A stretch of DNA of 59,334 nucleotides from Synergistaceae bacterium (lineage in GTDB: Bacteria; Synergistota; Synergistia; Synergistales; Aminobacteriaceae): contig JAIRYN010000042.1 in the NCBI GenBank assembly GCA_031267575.1, forward strand, positions 1 through 59,334, read 5' to 3'. The number at the start of each line of letters is the position of its first letter. Position 1 is the stretch's first letter. The notes under the pieces are model-generated. The model made no database searches. It worked only from the letters and a program-made list of their open reading frames with translations, and was not told the origin of the DNA. A program made the position numbers and the translations under genes. Positions 8,116 through 17,320 of this stretch are shown here, piece after piece.

Positions 8116-9408
8116 CTAAAGTCCTCGATCGATCGTCTGGTTCCTGTCTGGACCGACCCCGATCAATTTGATAGGCACGCCCACTCGTTCTTCAATATAA
8201 AGGACGTAATTTCGCGCGGCTTCGGGCAAGGCCTCGAAGGTGACGCACTCTGAGATATCCTCGCTCCAGCTCGGTAGGGTTTCAAACACCGGGCGACATT
8301 CCTCCAGAACATGAGCGCTACCATTGAAGGCATCTGTCCTTGTTCCGTTCAGATCATAGGCTGTACAGATTTTTATTTCGTCCAGACCGGTCAAGACATC
8401 CAGTTTCGTCAGGGCAATCGCGTCGACGCCGTTCAGTAACATGGAATAACGTACCCCCACCAAGTCCAGCCAACCACAGCGACGCGGTCTTCCCGTGGTA
8501 GCTCCAAATTCTCCGCCCTTAGCGCGCAAAGATTCCCCCACCTCACCTTTATCTTCCGTGGGCATGGGGCCCTCCCCTACTCGCGTGGTATAGGCCTTGA
8601 CGACGGCAACCACCCGGTCGATACACGACACCGGCAGTCCCGTTCCCGTCAACCCTCCAGCGGCGGAAGTCGAGGAACTCGTGACATAGGGATATGTCCC
8701 ATGATCAATGTCCAGTAAAGTCGCCTGGGCTCCCTCCAACAAGACGTGTTTTCCCTTACGGACAGATTCTTGCAGAAGGCTTGTGGCGTCTCCGACATAG
8801 GGCGCCAGAGCTTTGCCCCATTCCAACGCCGGCGTAAAAGTCTCGTTCAAAGGCAACGGATTTTCGTTGTAAAGTTTCGTTAAAATCCGATTTTTTTCCT
8901 CCAAAATTAAAGTCAGTTTTTCCCGCAAGTGATCCTTATCCAGTAGGTCCTCCACGCGAAGGCCGCTGCGGGCGTATTTATCCACATAGCAAGGGCCGAT
9001 CCCACGGCCGGTGGTGCCAATTTTATGCCCTTTCCCCCGAAAAGTCTCCTGAGCTTTGTCGAGGATTTTGTGATAGGGCATCACCACATGGGCGCGAGAG
9101 CTCACGACCAAACGCGCACGATCTTGCCTCTGCTCCCGCAGTTCATCCAGTTCTTTCAAAAACTGTTGGGGCTCGAAGACGACCCCGTTGCCAATGACAC
9201 AAAGTTTCCCCGGATAAAGCATCCCTGAAGGCAAAAGATGGAAAACGATCTTCTTCCCATCCACGATCACGGTATGCCCCGCGTTGGCCCCTCCTTGATA
9301 TCGGACGAAGACATCTACGTCTCCTCCCATTACGTCTACGACTTTCCCCTTGCCTTCGTCTCCCCATTGGGCTCCGATAAGAATATCCACCTTGCCCTTC
9401 AAAATCAT
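8116..9408 (-). CDS. purA: Adenylosuccinate synthetase
   Basis: PurA joins IMP and aspartate using GTP, the first committed step from IMP to AMP. The P-loop GAQWGDEGKGK lies at about residues 12-22 with the catalytic Asp. Further family motifs are TTGRGIGPCYVDKYARSGLR, LDIDHGTYPYVTSS, and the IMP and GTP regions near TGRPRRCGWLD and KLDVLTGLDE. The 430-residue length is normal. AAAGGGCGG lies directly before the ATG. The leader shares the 13-mer GCAAGAGCGAGAA with the ftsE leader. Confidence 0.97.
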   Translation of the reverse strand: MILKGKVDILIGAQWGDEGKGKVVDVMGGDVDVFVRYQGGANAGHTVIVDGKKIVFHLLPSGMLYPGKLCVIGNGVVFEPQQFLKELDELREQRQDRARLVVSSRAHVVMPYHKILDKAQETFRGKGHKIGTTGRGIGPCYVDKYARSGLRVEDLLDKDHLREKLTLILEEKNRILTKLYNENPLPLNETFTPALEWGKALAPYVGDATSLLQESVRKGKHVLLEGAQATLLDIDHGTYPYVTSSSTSAAGGLTGTGLPVSCIDRVVAVVKAYTTRVGEGPMPTEDKGEVGESLRAKGGEFGATTGRPRRCGWLDLVGVRYSMLLNGVDAIALTKLDVLTGLDEIKICTAYDLNGTRTDAFNGSAHVLEECRPVFETLPSWSEDISECVTFEALPEAARNYVLYIEERVGVPIKLIGVGPDRNQTIDRGL

Positions 9409-9436
9409 CCGCCCTTTCTCGCTCTTGCTCTTCTAG

Positions 9437-9480
9437 TTCTTATTTAATTCTTATCTAACTTTTATCTAACTTTTATTTAA
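9437..9480. repeat. Four 11-bp tandem repeats at a gene junction
   Basis: Four consecutive 11-mers of the type YTYTTATYTAA fill most of the ctpA-purA gap and include the ctpA stop codon. A truncated fifth copy extends into the end of ctpA. Confidence 0.85.
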
Positions 9481-10751
9481 CTTTTATGAGAAGCCGTAGC
9501 CGTCGGTTTCAATGTTTTCTTTCTCAGTTCCGAGATCGCTCGTTGCAACTGCGCGTCCTTCACATGATCTCTATTCAACTGCCCCTCCACTTCGATGGAC
9601 GGCGTCAGGCCAACATGGTCGATCACCTTACCAGAGGGCGTGTGATAGCGGGCGATGGTCACGTATATGCCCGATCCATCCGTCAAATTGAACAGCGTCT
9701 GCACCGAGCCTTTTCCAAAGCTCTTTTTGCCGACCGTTACCGCCCGCTCTCTGTCCGCTAGTGCCCCCGCCACGATCTCCGACGCGCTGGCACTACCCTC
9801 GTTGATCAGAACGGCCATGGGCATGTCGGTCAGATGGAGAGCGGAATTTGCGTAATATTCCTCGTTGGACTTCTCGACCCGCCCCCGTGTTCCCACGACA
9901 AGGCCACCATCCAGGAATAAACTGCTGACGTTAACGCAAACGTTGAGCAACCCACCACCGTTGTTGCGCAGGTCCAGAATCACCGCTCTGGCGCCTTGAT
10001 CGATCAAACTTCGTATCGCTTCCTCGGCTTCCTCATCCGTTTTCTGCTTGAATTGAGTCAACCTCAAATAACCGATATCGTCCGACAATATCTCATGCCT
10101 GACCGATTTAATTTTAATGATTTCGCGCATGAGATCGAACTTCAGTAGTTCTTCCTCGCCGTCGCGGCGTATCCATACGGTCACCGAGGTGTTGGGTTTA
10201 CCGCGCAGACGTTTCACGACCTCCTGAGAATCCCATCCTAGAGCCACCTCGTCGCCTACCTTGACGATTTGATCCATCGGTTTCAGTCCAGCTTTTTCGG
10301 CGGGAGTGTCTTCAATGGGGCTGATGACCAATATCTTACCGTCTCGGTCTCCAATATACATCCCCAACCCGCCATACTGGCCTTCCATCTCTAGTTCTTC
10401 ATCCTTCAATTGTTCGGGGGACACAAAACGCGTGTAGGGATCCTTCCAGGACTCCACCATGCCTTTGATTGCGCCCTGGACCAGTTGGTCCTCTCCTATA
10501 GGCGTCAACTCCGCGTCCACCTGATAGGTTTCAATGATCGCTCTCGCTTGACGCACCAACCATAAAGATTTCGCGCTGAAAGGCGATATTCTTTCCAAAT
10601 CGGAGATGTCTGCGGCCCCCGCGGAACCGATCGCGAAATCATCAGATTTCAACACCATCCATATGGTGAATATTACCAATAACCCGCCCAATAATATCTG
10701 GAGTTTCTTGAAACGATTGCTTCCGTTGTTTCCACTACTGTTGCCATTCAT
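9477..10751 (-). CDS. Carboxyl-terminal processing protease, S41 family
   Basis: This is a CtpA/Prc-type serine protease acting on the periplasmic side. A membrane anchor follows the short N-terminus (LQILLGGLLVIFTIWMVL). A PDZ domain occupies about residues 90-180 (GGLGMYIGDRDGK, then GLKPMDQIVKVGD). The S41 catalytic core shows the nucleophile Ser in INEGSASASEIVAGAL and the general-base Lys in GKKSFGKGSVQT. I favour the ATG at 10751, preceded by AGAAGG, over a GTG ten codons upstream. It is in line with the two EnvC-like genes and FtsEX, so a role in processing cell-wall hydrolases or their partners is plausible. Confidence 0.93.
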   Translation of the reverse strand: MNGNSSGNNGSNRFKKLQILLGGLLVIFTIWMVLKSDDFAIGSAGAADISDLERISPFSAKSLWLVRQARAIIETYQVDAELTPIGEDQLVQGAIKGMVESWKDPYTRFVSPEQLKDEELEMEGQYGGLGMYIGDRDGKILVISPIEDTPAEKAGLKPMDQIVKVGDEVALGWDSQEVVKRLRGKPNTSVTVWIRRDGEEELLKFDLMREIIKIKSVRHEILSDDIGYLRLTQFKQKTDEEAEEAIRSLIDQGARAVILDLRNNGGGLLNVCVNVSSLFLDGGLVVGTRGRVEKSNEEYYANSALHLTDMPMAVLINEGSASASEIVAGALADRERAVTVGKKSFGKGSVQTLFNLTDGSGIYVTIARYHTPSGKVIDHVGLTPSIEVEGQLNRDHVKDAQLQRAISELRKKTLKPTATASHKS

Positions 10752-10902
10752 TGCGGAAAAACACCTTCTCCCCATAATCACAACGCCGTTTCTCTTCGAC
10801 TATGGTCGTTGTGGTCGTGTCCATGTGCCCATCGTCGACGCGTGCATAGAGCACATTATACGCTTGCGTAATTTCAACACACAAGTCGCCTCTTACCGAA
10901 AA

Positions 10903-12204
10903 TTATGTTTTTTTCAGATAATCCAAAGGGTTTTTGGCAGATTCCCCTACTCGAACTTCAAAGTGCAGGTTATAACCCTCTGAGGTTCCCGTATTACCTA
11001 CCGTACCGATGACCATGCCTTCCTCCACAGCGTCTCTTTCCTTTACCCGAGTTGAGGCTAAGTGGGCGTACACCGTGGAAATGTTCCGTCCGTGGTCGAC
11101 GATGATGACCTGGCCGAAACCCCGAAGCCATCCCTCGAACAACACCTCACCCGGCCCCGCCGCTTTGACAGCAGCGCCCGACACCGCGCGGATATCGATC
11201 CCTGAGTTAAAAGACTTTGTTTTGAAAACCGGGTGCACTCGTGAGCCGTAAGGAGCGGCAATCGGGCCACGGACCGGCCACTCCAGCATAGAATCTCGGT
11301 CAAGGCTGGGATAGTTTCGAACCGGAGAGCTTTCTACCCTGTTCTTGCCTTGATTGTTGCCTTGATTATTAAATTGACTATTAACTTGATTATTGCCTAA
11401 ACTGTTGCCTGGAGCTTTGTTAGGTACTTCCTCTATCTCGCGGTCTTTAATCTCACGATCTTTTTTCTTGCGCATCAAAGCGAGGATAGTACGCCCAATC
11501 TCTTGTTGGGCTCGTTCTATTTCCTTCGCGGCGGCCTCGGCCTTGTAGCGTTCCCGTTGGACTCCGGACAAAATCGTGTTGGTTTCATCAATAGAAGAGC
11601 TGTACTTTTTGCGCTGGAGGTTCAGTTCCTGAGTCCGCGCCGACAATTGCGCGTTATTCTTTTCCATAGCCCGTTTGCCTTGTTCCAACTCCTCCATTTT
11701 AGCCAGCAGCGCGTCAATCACTACCTGGTCGTACCGAGAAAGCCGCTCCAAAAGATAGGCCGAAGCCACGGCTTCGTGGGTATTTTCCGCGGAAAGCAGT
11801 AGGTTCAGTCCCTCCCTGGAGCCGTACTTGTACATGCTAACTAACCGAAACCGTAGTTCTCTCACCAACTCGTCCACCTTGAGAGACGTCACCGCGATTT
11901 CCTTGTTCAACTCGGCCATGGATTTTTGAAGTTTGTTCGACTGGAGTTCCAGGAGTTTGATCTGTTGCTGCGCCACTTTAGAGTTTTGCTGCAAACTGGT
12001 AAGCCGCCCCAGGAGAGTCTGAGCCTCCTGAGATTTTTTCTTGGCCATTTCGTTGTACCGCTGTATTTTTTTATTCAAGTCATCGCGTGCTTTTTCTTGT
12101 ATCCTGATCTCGTTCTCCAGGTCCACGACCGGCGCGCTCCAGCCCATCCATGGGCAATAGAAAAACAACGCCGATACGAAAAAGATTCTCAGGATTTTCT
12201 TCAC
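10903..12204 (-). CDS. EnvC-like protein with degenerate LytM domain
   Basis: The exported protein has a signal peptide (KKILRIFFVSALFFY), a long coiled coil (about residues 25-250), a linker rich in Asn and Gln (about 260-300) and a C-terminal M23/LytM domain. Compared with its neighbour, the first zinc-ligand His is Asn (SFNSGID) and the first His of the HxH motif is also Asn (YNLHFEV). The domain is thus probably not a peptidase, as in E. coli EnvC, which activates amidases and is controlled by FtsEX. I chose the GTG at 12204, with GAGG five bases upstream; an ATG at 12231 lacks a site. It follows the intact paralogue directly. Confidence 0.9.
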   Translation of the reverse strand: MKKILRIFFVSALFFYCPWMGWSAPVVDLENEIRIQEKARDDLNKKIQRYNEMAKKKSQEAQTLLGRLTSLQQNSKVAQQQIKLLELQSNKLQKSMAELNKEIAVTSLKVDELVRELRFRLVSMYKYGSREGLNLLLSAENTHEAVASAYLLERLSRYDQVVIDALLAKMEELEQGKRAMEKNNAQLSARTQELNLQRKKYSSSIDETNTILSGVQRERYKAEAAAKEIERAQQEIGRTILALMRKKKDREIKDREIEEVPNKAPGNSLGNNQVNSQFNNQGNNQGKNRVESSPVRNYPSLDRDSMLEWPVRGPIAAPYGSRVHPVFKTKSFNSGIDIRAVSGAAVKAAGPGEVLFEGWLRGFGQVIIVDHGRNISTVYAHLASTRVKERDAVEEGMVIGTVGNTGTSEGYNLHFEVRVGESAKNPLDYLKKT

Positions 12205-12237
12205 CGAATCCTCACTCCTTTCAAAATCCATGCGTTC

Positions 12238-13491
12238 TCAGCGTTTGAGATAGTCTAGAGGATTTTTCGCGGTGCTGCCGACGCGTACCTCGAAGTGAAG
12301 GTGATAACCCGTCGTCGTTCCTGTGTTGCCCACCGTCCCGATAACGGTCCCCGCGTTGACCACCGTCCCTTCTTTAACGCGTGTGGAGGACATGTGTGCG
12401 TAAACGGTGGAGTAATCGCGCCCGTGATCGATGATGACCACCTGGCCATACCCCCTCATCCAGCCCTCAAAAAGAACCTCGCCGGGAGCCGCAGCCTTGA
12501 CAGGTGTTCCTCGAGGAGAGGAAATGTCCATGCCCGAGTGGAAAGTCTTCGTCTTGAAAACCGGATGTACGCGGGACCCAAAAGAGCTGCTCATAGGACC
12601 ACGTAGAGGCCAATCGAACATAGACCCTCTTCCCTGCGTGATTCTTCCGGCCAAATAATCGACGCTCCCCTTTCCCCCGGCTTTCTTCGCCACCGCTTCC
12701 CGTTCTTTTTTTTGGCGCATCAGTGTCAAGATAGTCTGCCCAACCGCCTTCTGGGCATCTTCCATTTCCTTGGCCGCTCTCTCGGCCAATGCCTTCTGAC
12801 GTCGAATATCATCTAAGTAGGTGTTCGTCTGCTTGATTGTGGAACTATATTTTTGCCGTTCCTGTTCGAGAGACTGAGTTCGCTGTTTCAGCCGGTTGCG
12901 ATGTTCCTCCAGAGTCTGTTGGGACAGCGTGATTTCCTGTTTCTTAGCCAAAAGTTGACTGATTAGAAACTGATCGTGTTGGTTCAGCCTGTCCAGAAGG
13001 TAAATGGAGTCGAGAACCGCATGAGTAGTCTCGGCTGAAAAGATTAAGAGAAGTTCTTCGGAAATTCCGTACTTGGCGATATCGACCATGCGCTGCTTGA
13101 GACCGAATACCAAGTCGTCAATCCGATTCTTTGTCTCATCCATAACCTCATTTAAGATAGCAATGTCTTTTTGAAGTTTATTGATCTGGTATTCCAGAAT
13201 GGTCATTTCCTGCCTAGCTTTTTCCGTAGCCTGCTGCGATTGGTCGATGCGCACCAGCAAGTCGTTTTCCTTGACCTTCATCTGTCGAATCGAATTTCGG
13301 TAAGATTGCAGCTTCTGGTCCAATTCTTTCCTCCGGCGTTCCTCCGCTGCTATTTTCACGTCGATATCCGATGCCGCCGCTCCCCACGCGATTCGTAGGT
13401 CACAAGCCACTATCAGCGTCAGGATGATTAACACCCAACAACTCATTTTCAGAACCTTGTCCGTCGTTTTTCCTTTCCGCACTACCGGCAA
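12238..13491 (-). CDS. EnvC-like M23 endopeptidase, intact active site
   Basis: This 417-residue exported protein has a hydrophobic signal segment (LKMSCWVLIILTLIVACDL), a coiled coil covering about residues 40-260, and a LytM domain. All M23 residues are present: HSGMD near 317, VYAHM, and the HxH pair in YHLHFEV near 396. It should be able to cut peptidoglycan cross-bridges. It lies directly downstream of ftsEX, which in other bacteria controls EnvC- or PcsB-type coiled-coil hydrolases during division. The start is TTG at 13491, five bases after AAAGGA; that site is provided by the conserved leader element at 13493-13551. Confidence 0.91.
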   Translation of the reverse strand: MPVVRKGKTTDKVLKMSCWVLIILTLIVACDLRIAWGAAASDIDVKIAAEERRRKELDQKLQSYRNSIRQMKVKENDLLVRIDQSQQATEKARQEMTILEYQINKLQKDIAILNEVMDETKNRIDDLVFGLKQRMVDIAKYGISEELLLIFSAETTHAVLDSIYLLDRLNQHDQFLISQLLAKKQEITLSQQTLEEHRNRLKQRTQSLEQERQKYSSTIKQTNTYLDDIRRQKALAERAAKEMEDAQKAVGQTILTLMRQKKEREAVAKKAGGKGSVDYLAGRITQGRGSMFDWPLRGPMSSSFGSRVHPVFKTKTFHSGMDISSPRGTPVKAAAPGEVLFEGWMRGYGQVVIIDHGRDYSTVYAHMSSTRVKEGTVVNAGTVIGTVGNTGTTTGYHLHFEVRVGSTAKNPLDYLKR

Positions 13492-13492
13492 A

Positions 13493-13615
13493 CCGATCCT
13501 TTCAGCGTACTAATACCTACTTATAACGAATAGATATATTTCGCATAGTATCTCTTTGACTATAAAGCCAAAGAAAAAACTGAATCTCGCAAAGCTCGTA
13601 GAAAGATTCCACGAG
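13493..13615 (-). promoter_or_regulatory. Conserved leader element, copy A
   Basis: The 59-base core (13493-13551) is nearly identical to cores at 19810-19869 and 56605-56664. In the sense direction it starts ATACTATGCGAAA, forms a stem TATCTATT with AGTAGGTA, and ends CGCTGAAAGGATCGG, which supplies the ribosome-binding site for the TTG at 13491. Upstream lies a second hairpin (CTTTGGCT, loop TTAT, AGTCAAAG) shared with copy B, and similarity to copy B continues to about 13615. It may contain a promoter with TACTAT as the -10. Confidence 0.8.
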
Positions 13616-13624
13616 CGCCATCGT

Positions 13625-14509
13625 TTATAGCGGCTTCGTCGTCGAATTCATGAAACGCGTCACCACAATACCGCTGCACACCCAACCCAAGGTAGCGCCA
13701 AACGCCGTTAGCAGCACCCCAAACTTTCCGATCGTGCGCACGTCCCCCACCAAACTGAGGAAAGGCAGGCTCTCCTGCAAAAGACGGATGCCCGGCAAAT
13801 AAGCCGACGTGATGCCCCCCACCGCGACGATGGATCCCAAAAGGGCCAAAAACGTCCCCTCCAAAACGAAAGGTGTGGCGATATAGCTACGGGTCGCTCC
13901 CACCAAAAACATGATGGCGATCTCCTCTCGCCTGGAGTAGAGAGAAATATGGATAGTATTGTAAACCACCAAAGACGTGATTATGATCGACAAGACGAAC
14001 ATTGCCATAGCGGCCTTGGACGCTATCCTGGAGATAGCGACGACTCGCTCCACCACCAGTCCAGCATAAACCACGTCCTCGATCTCAGGCATCGCCATCA
14101 ACGTCCGCACCAAATGCGAAACCTCTGCGGCGCTGTTTACGCGAATCTCGAAGTTCCACGGTAGGGGGTTTTCGCCGATTAAATCCAGGGCGTGAGATTG
14201 GCTTCCCATTTTAGACTGGAGTTTCTTCAGAGTCTCCTCCGGTGAAAGAGCGGTTAAAGAGGCGACGGATTCCATGGCGCGGATCCGCTCCGCCAAATTT
14301 CCAACCTCACTGCCCTTTCTGATGTAGGCTTGAACCACCAGTTCGCTTTCCAGTCTTTGAAGCAAGTTCTGAACATTCATGGAAAAAAGCGTTGTAAGAC
14401 CCAGAATCCACATCATCGCGGCCGCAGTGATCAGCGTTAGGAGGCTTAGGAAGCAATGTCTCACTAAGAGCCGACCCGTATCCCGCAGAACGTAACTAAA
14501 GACCGTCAT
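13625..14509 (-). CDS. ftsX: Cell division protein FtsX
   Basis: FtsX is the membrane half of the FtsEX complex, which couples ATP hydrolysis to activation of septal peptidoglycan hydrolases. The protein has one N-terminal transmembrane segment (HCFLSLLTLITAAAMMWIL), an extracytoplasmic domain of about 130 residues (SELVVQAYIRKGSE to VVYAGLVVERV), then three more segments, with the permease signature SRREEIAIMFLVGATRSYI. Start at ATG 14509 gives a 294-residue protein and overlaps the end of ftsE by 14 bases. An upstream extension is not protein-like. Confidence 0.93.
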   Translation of the reverse strand: MTVFSYVLRDTGRLLVRHCFLSLLTLITAAAMMWILGLTTLFSMNVQNLLQRLESELVVQAYIRKGSEVGNLAERIRAMESVASLTALSPEETLKKLQSKMGSQSHALDLIGENPLPWNFEIRVNSAAEVSHLVRTLMAMPEIEDVVYAGLVVERVVAISRIASKAAMAMFVLSIIITSLVVYNTIHISLYSRREEIAIMFLVGATRSYIATPFVLEGTFLALLGSIVAVGGITSAYLPGIRLLQESLPFLSLVGDVRTIGKFGVLLTAFGATLGWVCSGIVVTRFMNSTTKPL

Positions 14510-15191
14510 CCAGAGCGTACCTTCCCGCGTGCTCGTCCCGCACGACCTTCCCCGCGTCCAGCTCAATGACCCGTTGCCGGTAGGAATCCACAATATATTG
14601 ATTGTGGGTGGTCATGACGATTGTCACACCCGCCGCGTTGATCGCCAAAAGAATCTTCATGACCTCCGCGGAGGTACGAAAATCCAAGTTTCCTGTAGGT
14701 TCGTCCGCCACGAAAAGCGAAGGGGAATTGGCCAGAGCGCGGGCAATGGCCACTCGCTGCTGCTCGCCTCCCGACAGTTGAGGAGGCTTCATAAAACGTC
14801 GGCGCCAGAGTCCCACCTGCTCAATCACCTTGTTGGCGCGATACTCCACCATCTTTGGAGGAACGGACATGGCTTCCATCACGAAGGAGACGTTTTCCAG
14901 CACTGTAAGGTGAGGAATGAGTTTGAAGTCCTGCGCGACCAAACCCACGTCCCGTCGATAATAGGGAATATCGCACTGGCGCATCTTGCGTAGATTCACA
15001 TCCCCCACCGAGACGGATCCCTTGGTAGGCAAAACCTCCCGTGTGATCATGCGCAACAGGGTGGATTTTCCCGACCCCGTAGCCCCCACCACGTAGACAA
15101 ACTCCCCTTTGTCGATTTCCAAATACACATCTTTCAAAGCGGTAATATCGGGCTTGAATTGTTTGGTCACACCCGAAAATTTTATCTTCAT
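14496..15191 (-). CDS. ftsE: Cell division ATP-binding protein FtsE
   Basis: This is the cytoplasmic ATPase of FtsEX. Walker A is GATGSGKST at residues 36-44, the Q-loop is VAQDFKL, the ABC signature is [15 protein letters not shown] and Walker B is [12 protein letters not shown], a wording typical of FtsE and LolD-like proteins. The switch His lies in [10 protein letters not shown]. The C-terminal tail overlaps the ftsX start, indicating translational coupling. Its leader shares the 13-mer GCAAGAGCGAGAA with purA. Length of 231 residues is normal. Confidence 0.96.
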   Translation of the reverse strand: MKIKFSGVTKQFKPDITALKDVYLEIDKGEFVYVVGATGSGKSTLLRMITREVLPTKGSVSVGDVNLRKMRQCDIPYYRRDVGLVAQDFKLIPHLTVLENVSFVMEAMSVPPKMVEYRANKVIEQVGLWRRRFMKPPQLSGGEQQRVAIARALANSPSLFVADEPTGNLDFRTSAEVMKILLAINAAGVTIVMTTHNQYIVDSYRQRVIELDAGKVVRDEHAGRYALDDGL

Positions 15192-15236
15192 CAGTAACGC
15201 TTTCCCCTTCTCGCTCTTGCTTTATGCATTTATCTG

Positions 15237-16190
15237 CTATCTGCGGCGCATCGTCCACGCTAACACGGCGGCACTGACAATATGGTCTGCTGTGAGTCCA
15301 TAATACTCCTTCAGTTCTTCCGCCGACCCGCTTTGGCCAAAACCGATTTTTACGCCCACCGGATGCACGGAAACAGGATATTCTCGCGCGGCCAACCCCG
15401 CCACGATTTCGAAGAGGCCGCCCGGCAAAAAATGTTCCTCCGCCGTCACACAACACCCTGTGCGTTGTAGGGAAGATAAAACTAAACGCGCTGGGAAAGG
15501 ATGAAGACAATAACAGTCTACCACTTCTACATCAATTTCTTGCTGGCACAAAACCTTCGCCGCTTTCAAAGCCTCGTACACCATGATACCACAAGCACAG
15601 ATCGTTACCTGGGAACCTTCCTTCAGTATCCGACCGCCTCCGACACGAAAATCCGAGTCTTCCAGTTTGTAGACCAGCGGTTGTTCCGGCCGACCGAGGC
15701 GGGTGTAGGAGGGACCTCTAAGGGCGGCAGTCTCGCGCAGTAACGCCCGGGCGGACACGTAGTCGGAGGGAACCAAAAGAACCACGTTGGGAAGAGCTCT
15801 CATCAAGGCGATATCCTCCAGCATCTGGTACATCGCGCCATCCTCTCCCACCGTCACGCCCGCGTGGCTGCCCACCAGATGGACTCTCAGGCCAGGCAGT
15901 GCCACAGCCGAGCGGATTTGCTCGTAAGCGCGCCCAACGAGAAATGAGGCATACGCTCCAGCGTACACACAACGTCCCGCCATAGCCATGCCTGCCGCCG
16001 TCAGCACCAAATTTTGCTCCGATACGCCGAGATTCAGGTAACGGTCCGGGTATCGTTGTCCAAAGGCGACCCCTTTCGTGGAGGAGCCTACATCCGCGTC
16101 TAGCACGAATAAATCGGGATAGGAATCTGCCAAAGAGAGAAGGGCGTCCCTATAGGCGTCTCTCAGGCTTTTCTTCAGCGTTTCCGTCAT
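15237..16190 (-). CDS. Transketolase, C-terminal subunit
   Basis: This is the pyrimidine-binding and C-terminal half of a split transketolase (317 residues). The start SLRDAYRDALLSLADSYPDL and the motif NLGVSEQNLVLTAAGMAMAG, holding the Glu that activates thiamine pyrophosphate, are typical. The C-terminal transketolase domain follows (EVVDCYCLHPFPARLV). With the neighbouring N-terminal subunit it should transfer two-carbon units in the non-oxidative pentose phosphate pathway. A 1-deoxyxylulose-5-phosphate synthase-like role is less likely because of the split layout. It overlaps the N-terminal subunit gene by four bases. Confidence 0.92.
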   Translation of the reverse strand: MTETLKKSLRDAYRDALLSLADSYPDLFVLDADVGSSTKGVAFGQRYPDRYLNLGVSEQNLVLTAAGMAMAGRCVYAGAYASFLVGRAYEQIRSAVALPGLRVHLVGSHAGVTVGEDGAMYQMLEDIALMRALPNVVLLVPSDYVSARALLRETAALRGPSYTRLGRPEQPLVYKLEDSDFRVGGGRILKEGSQVTICACGIMVYEALKAAKVLCQQEIDVEVVDCYCLHPFPARLVLSSLQRTGCCVTAEEHFLPGGLFEIVAGLAAREYPVSVHPVGVKIGFGQSGSAEELKEYYGLTADHIVSAAVLAWTMRRR

Positions 16191-17014
16191 TGACGCCCTC
16201 CCTCCAATTCTTTCAAGAGGCTGTCTGTGGTCTGGTGGTCGAGCACGACCTTGCCGTTTGAAGTTCCTCGTTCGAGGGATGGAATACCCTTGCCCCGCAC
16301 TGTCTTAGCGATCACCACCCGCGCTCGGTCTTGGGGCAATGACGCGAGAGCTTCGTCCAGCGATTGCATGTCGTGTCCGTCCGCATTGACAGTGACCCAG
16401 CCGAAGGACTTAAATTTTTCCGCCAAGGGCTCCAGGGCCACGACCTTCTCCGTTTCCCCTTCCAATTGAAAGCCGTTTCTGTCGATAATGAGGGTTAGGT
16501 TTCCTAATCGATGGTGCGCGGCGACCATTAGCGCCTCCCACACCGAGCCCTCTTGTAGTTCACCATCCCCCGCCAAGCAAAAAACTCGGGCCGCCGGCAC
16601 CTGAACATTGAGAGCCAAAGCCAACCCCAAAGCGATCCCCGGCCCCATACCCAAAGGACAACAAGAAACGTCAATACCCGGAGTCCGGCGATGATCCGCG
16701 AAAGCTTGAAGCGTACTACCTAACCGACGGTATTCCCAAAGGTCCTCATGATCGAAAAAATCATGCTCCGCTAGCGTCGCGTACAAGGCAGGACTTGCCG
16801 ACCCCTTGCTGAGGACGAAACGATCCCGCTCTCCCCACAAGGGTTCTTTGGGCCGGATTGAAAGTACAACACCATAAAGCCACACCAAGATGTCGGCGGC
16901 GGAAAGCGAAGAGGTCATATGCCCGCTTCGGGCGACACCTATCATCCGAACCACATCACGCCGGACATCCAAAGCTCGCGCTTTTAGTTTCGCCAAAGCG
17001 ACAGCGTCCATCAT
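16187..17014 (-). CDS. Transketolase, N-terminal subunit
   Basis: This half carries the thiamine pyrophosphate-binding domain. The diphosphate and metal motif is visible as GDGELQEGSVWEALMVAAHH followed by NLTLIIDRNGFQ, the standard GDG to N spacing. SGHMTSSLSAADILVWLYG near the N-terminus is also typical. I favour the ATG at 17014 or the next codon (MMDAVALAKLK); the open frame extends further but without protein-like sequence. Its stop overlaps the start of the C-terminal subunit (ATGA), so both halves are made from one message. Confidence 0.93.
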   Translation of the reverse strand: MMDAVALAKLKARALDVRRDVVRMIGVARSGHMTSSLSAADILVWLYGVVLSIRPKEPLWGERDRFVLSKGSASPALYATLAEHDFFDHEDLWEYRRLGSTLQAFADHRRTPGIDVSCCPLGMGPGIALGLALALNVQVPAARVFCLAGDGELQEGSVWEALMVAAHHRLGNLTLIIDRNGFQLEGETEKVVALEPLAEKFKSFGWVTVNADGHDMQSLDEALASLPQDRARVVIAKTVRGKGIPSLERGTSNGKVVLDHQTTDSLLKELEGGRQ

Positions 17015-17320
17015 GAAACACCACTCTTTTGTCGAACTATAAAGCATACAGAAGCACACTATTAGATTTTATCGGGAAAAAACGATAATAGCAAATAGAG
17101 ATAGAGTTAGAGATTAGAGATTAGAGATAAAAAGCAAAAACCTCGTCAATGTTTGATAAAACAGCCGCGTTTTGTTTCGGGCGATATTTCTATCGTTTCC
17201 GGCGTTTCCGGGCGTCATTATATAATTTTATCGAGATTCACAAAGATTTACGATGATATTTTTATGAAGATTTACGATGATATTTTTATATTGATGTTTT
17301 TATATTATGGAGGAATTACG
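17015..17320. other. Divergent intergenic region with tandem repeats
   Basis: No gene is seen between the split transketolase and the S9 peptidase. The region holds an inverted repeat (TTATCG with CGATAA) near 17070-17090, three to four AGAGATT-type heptamers near 17100-17130, and a 24-bp unit present twice at 17243-17290 directly before the S9 peptidase start. Promoters for both flanking genes should be here, but none stands out. Confidence 0.5.
17243..17290. repeat. 24-bp tandem duplication before the S9 peptidase
   Basis: Two adjacent copies of a 24-mer beginning AAGATTTACGATGATATTTT differ only at the last base. A further partial copy follows and runs up to the ribosome-binding site of the next gene. 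Confidence 0.85.

Noticed and set aside
17153-17320. 56-residue N-terminal extension of the S9 peptidase
   Set aside because: It is encoded by tandem repeats, lacks similarity, and a strong ribosome-binding site precedes ATG 17321.
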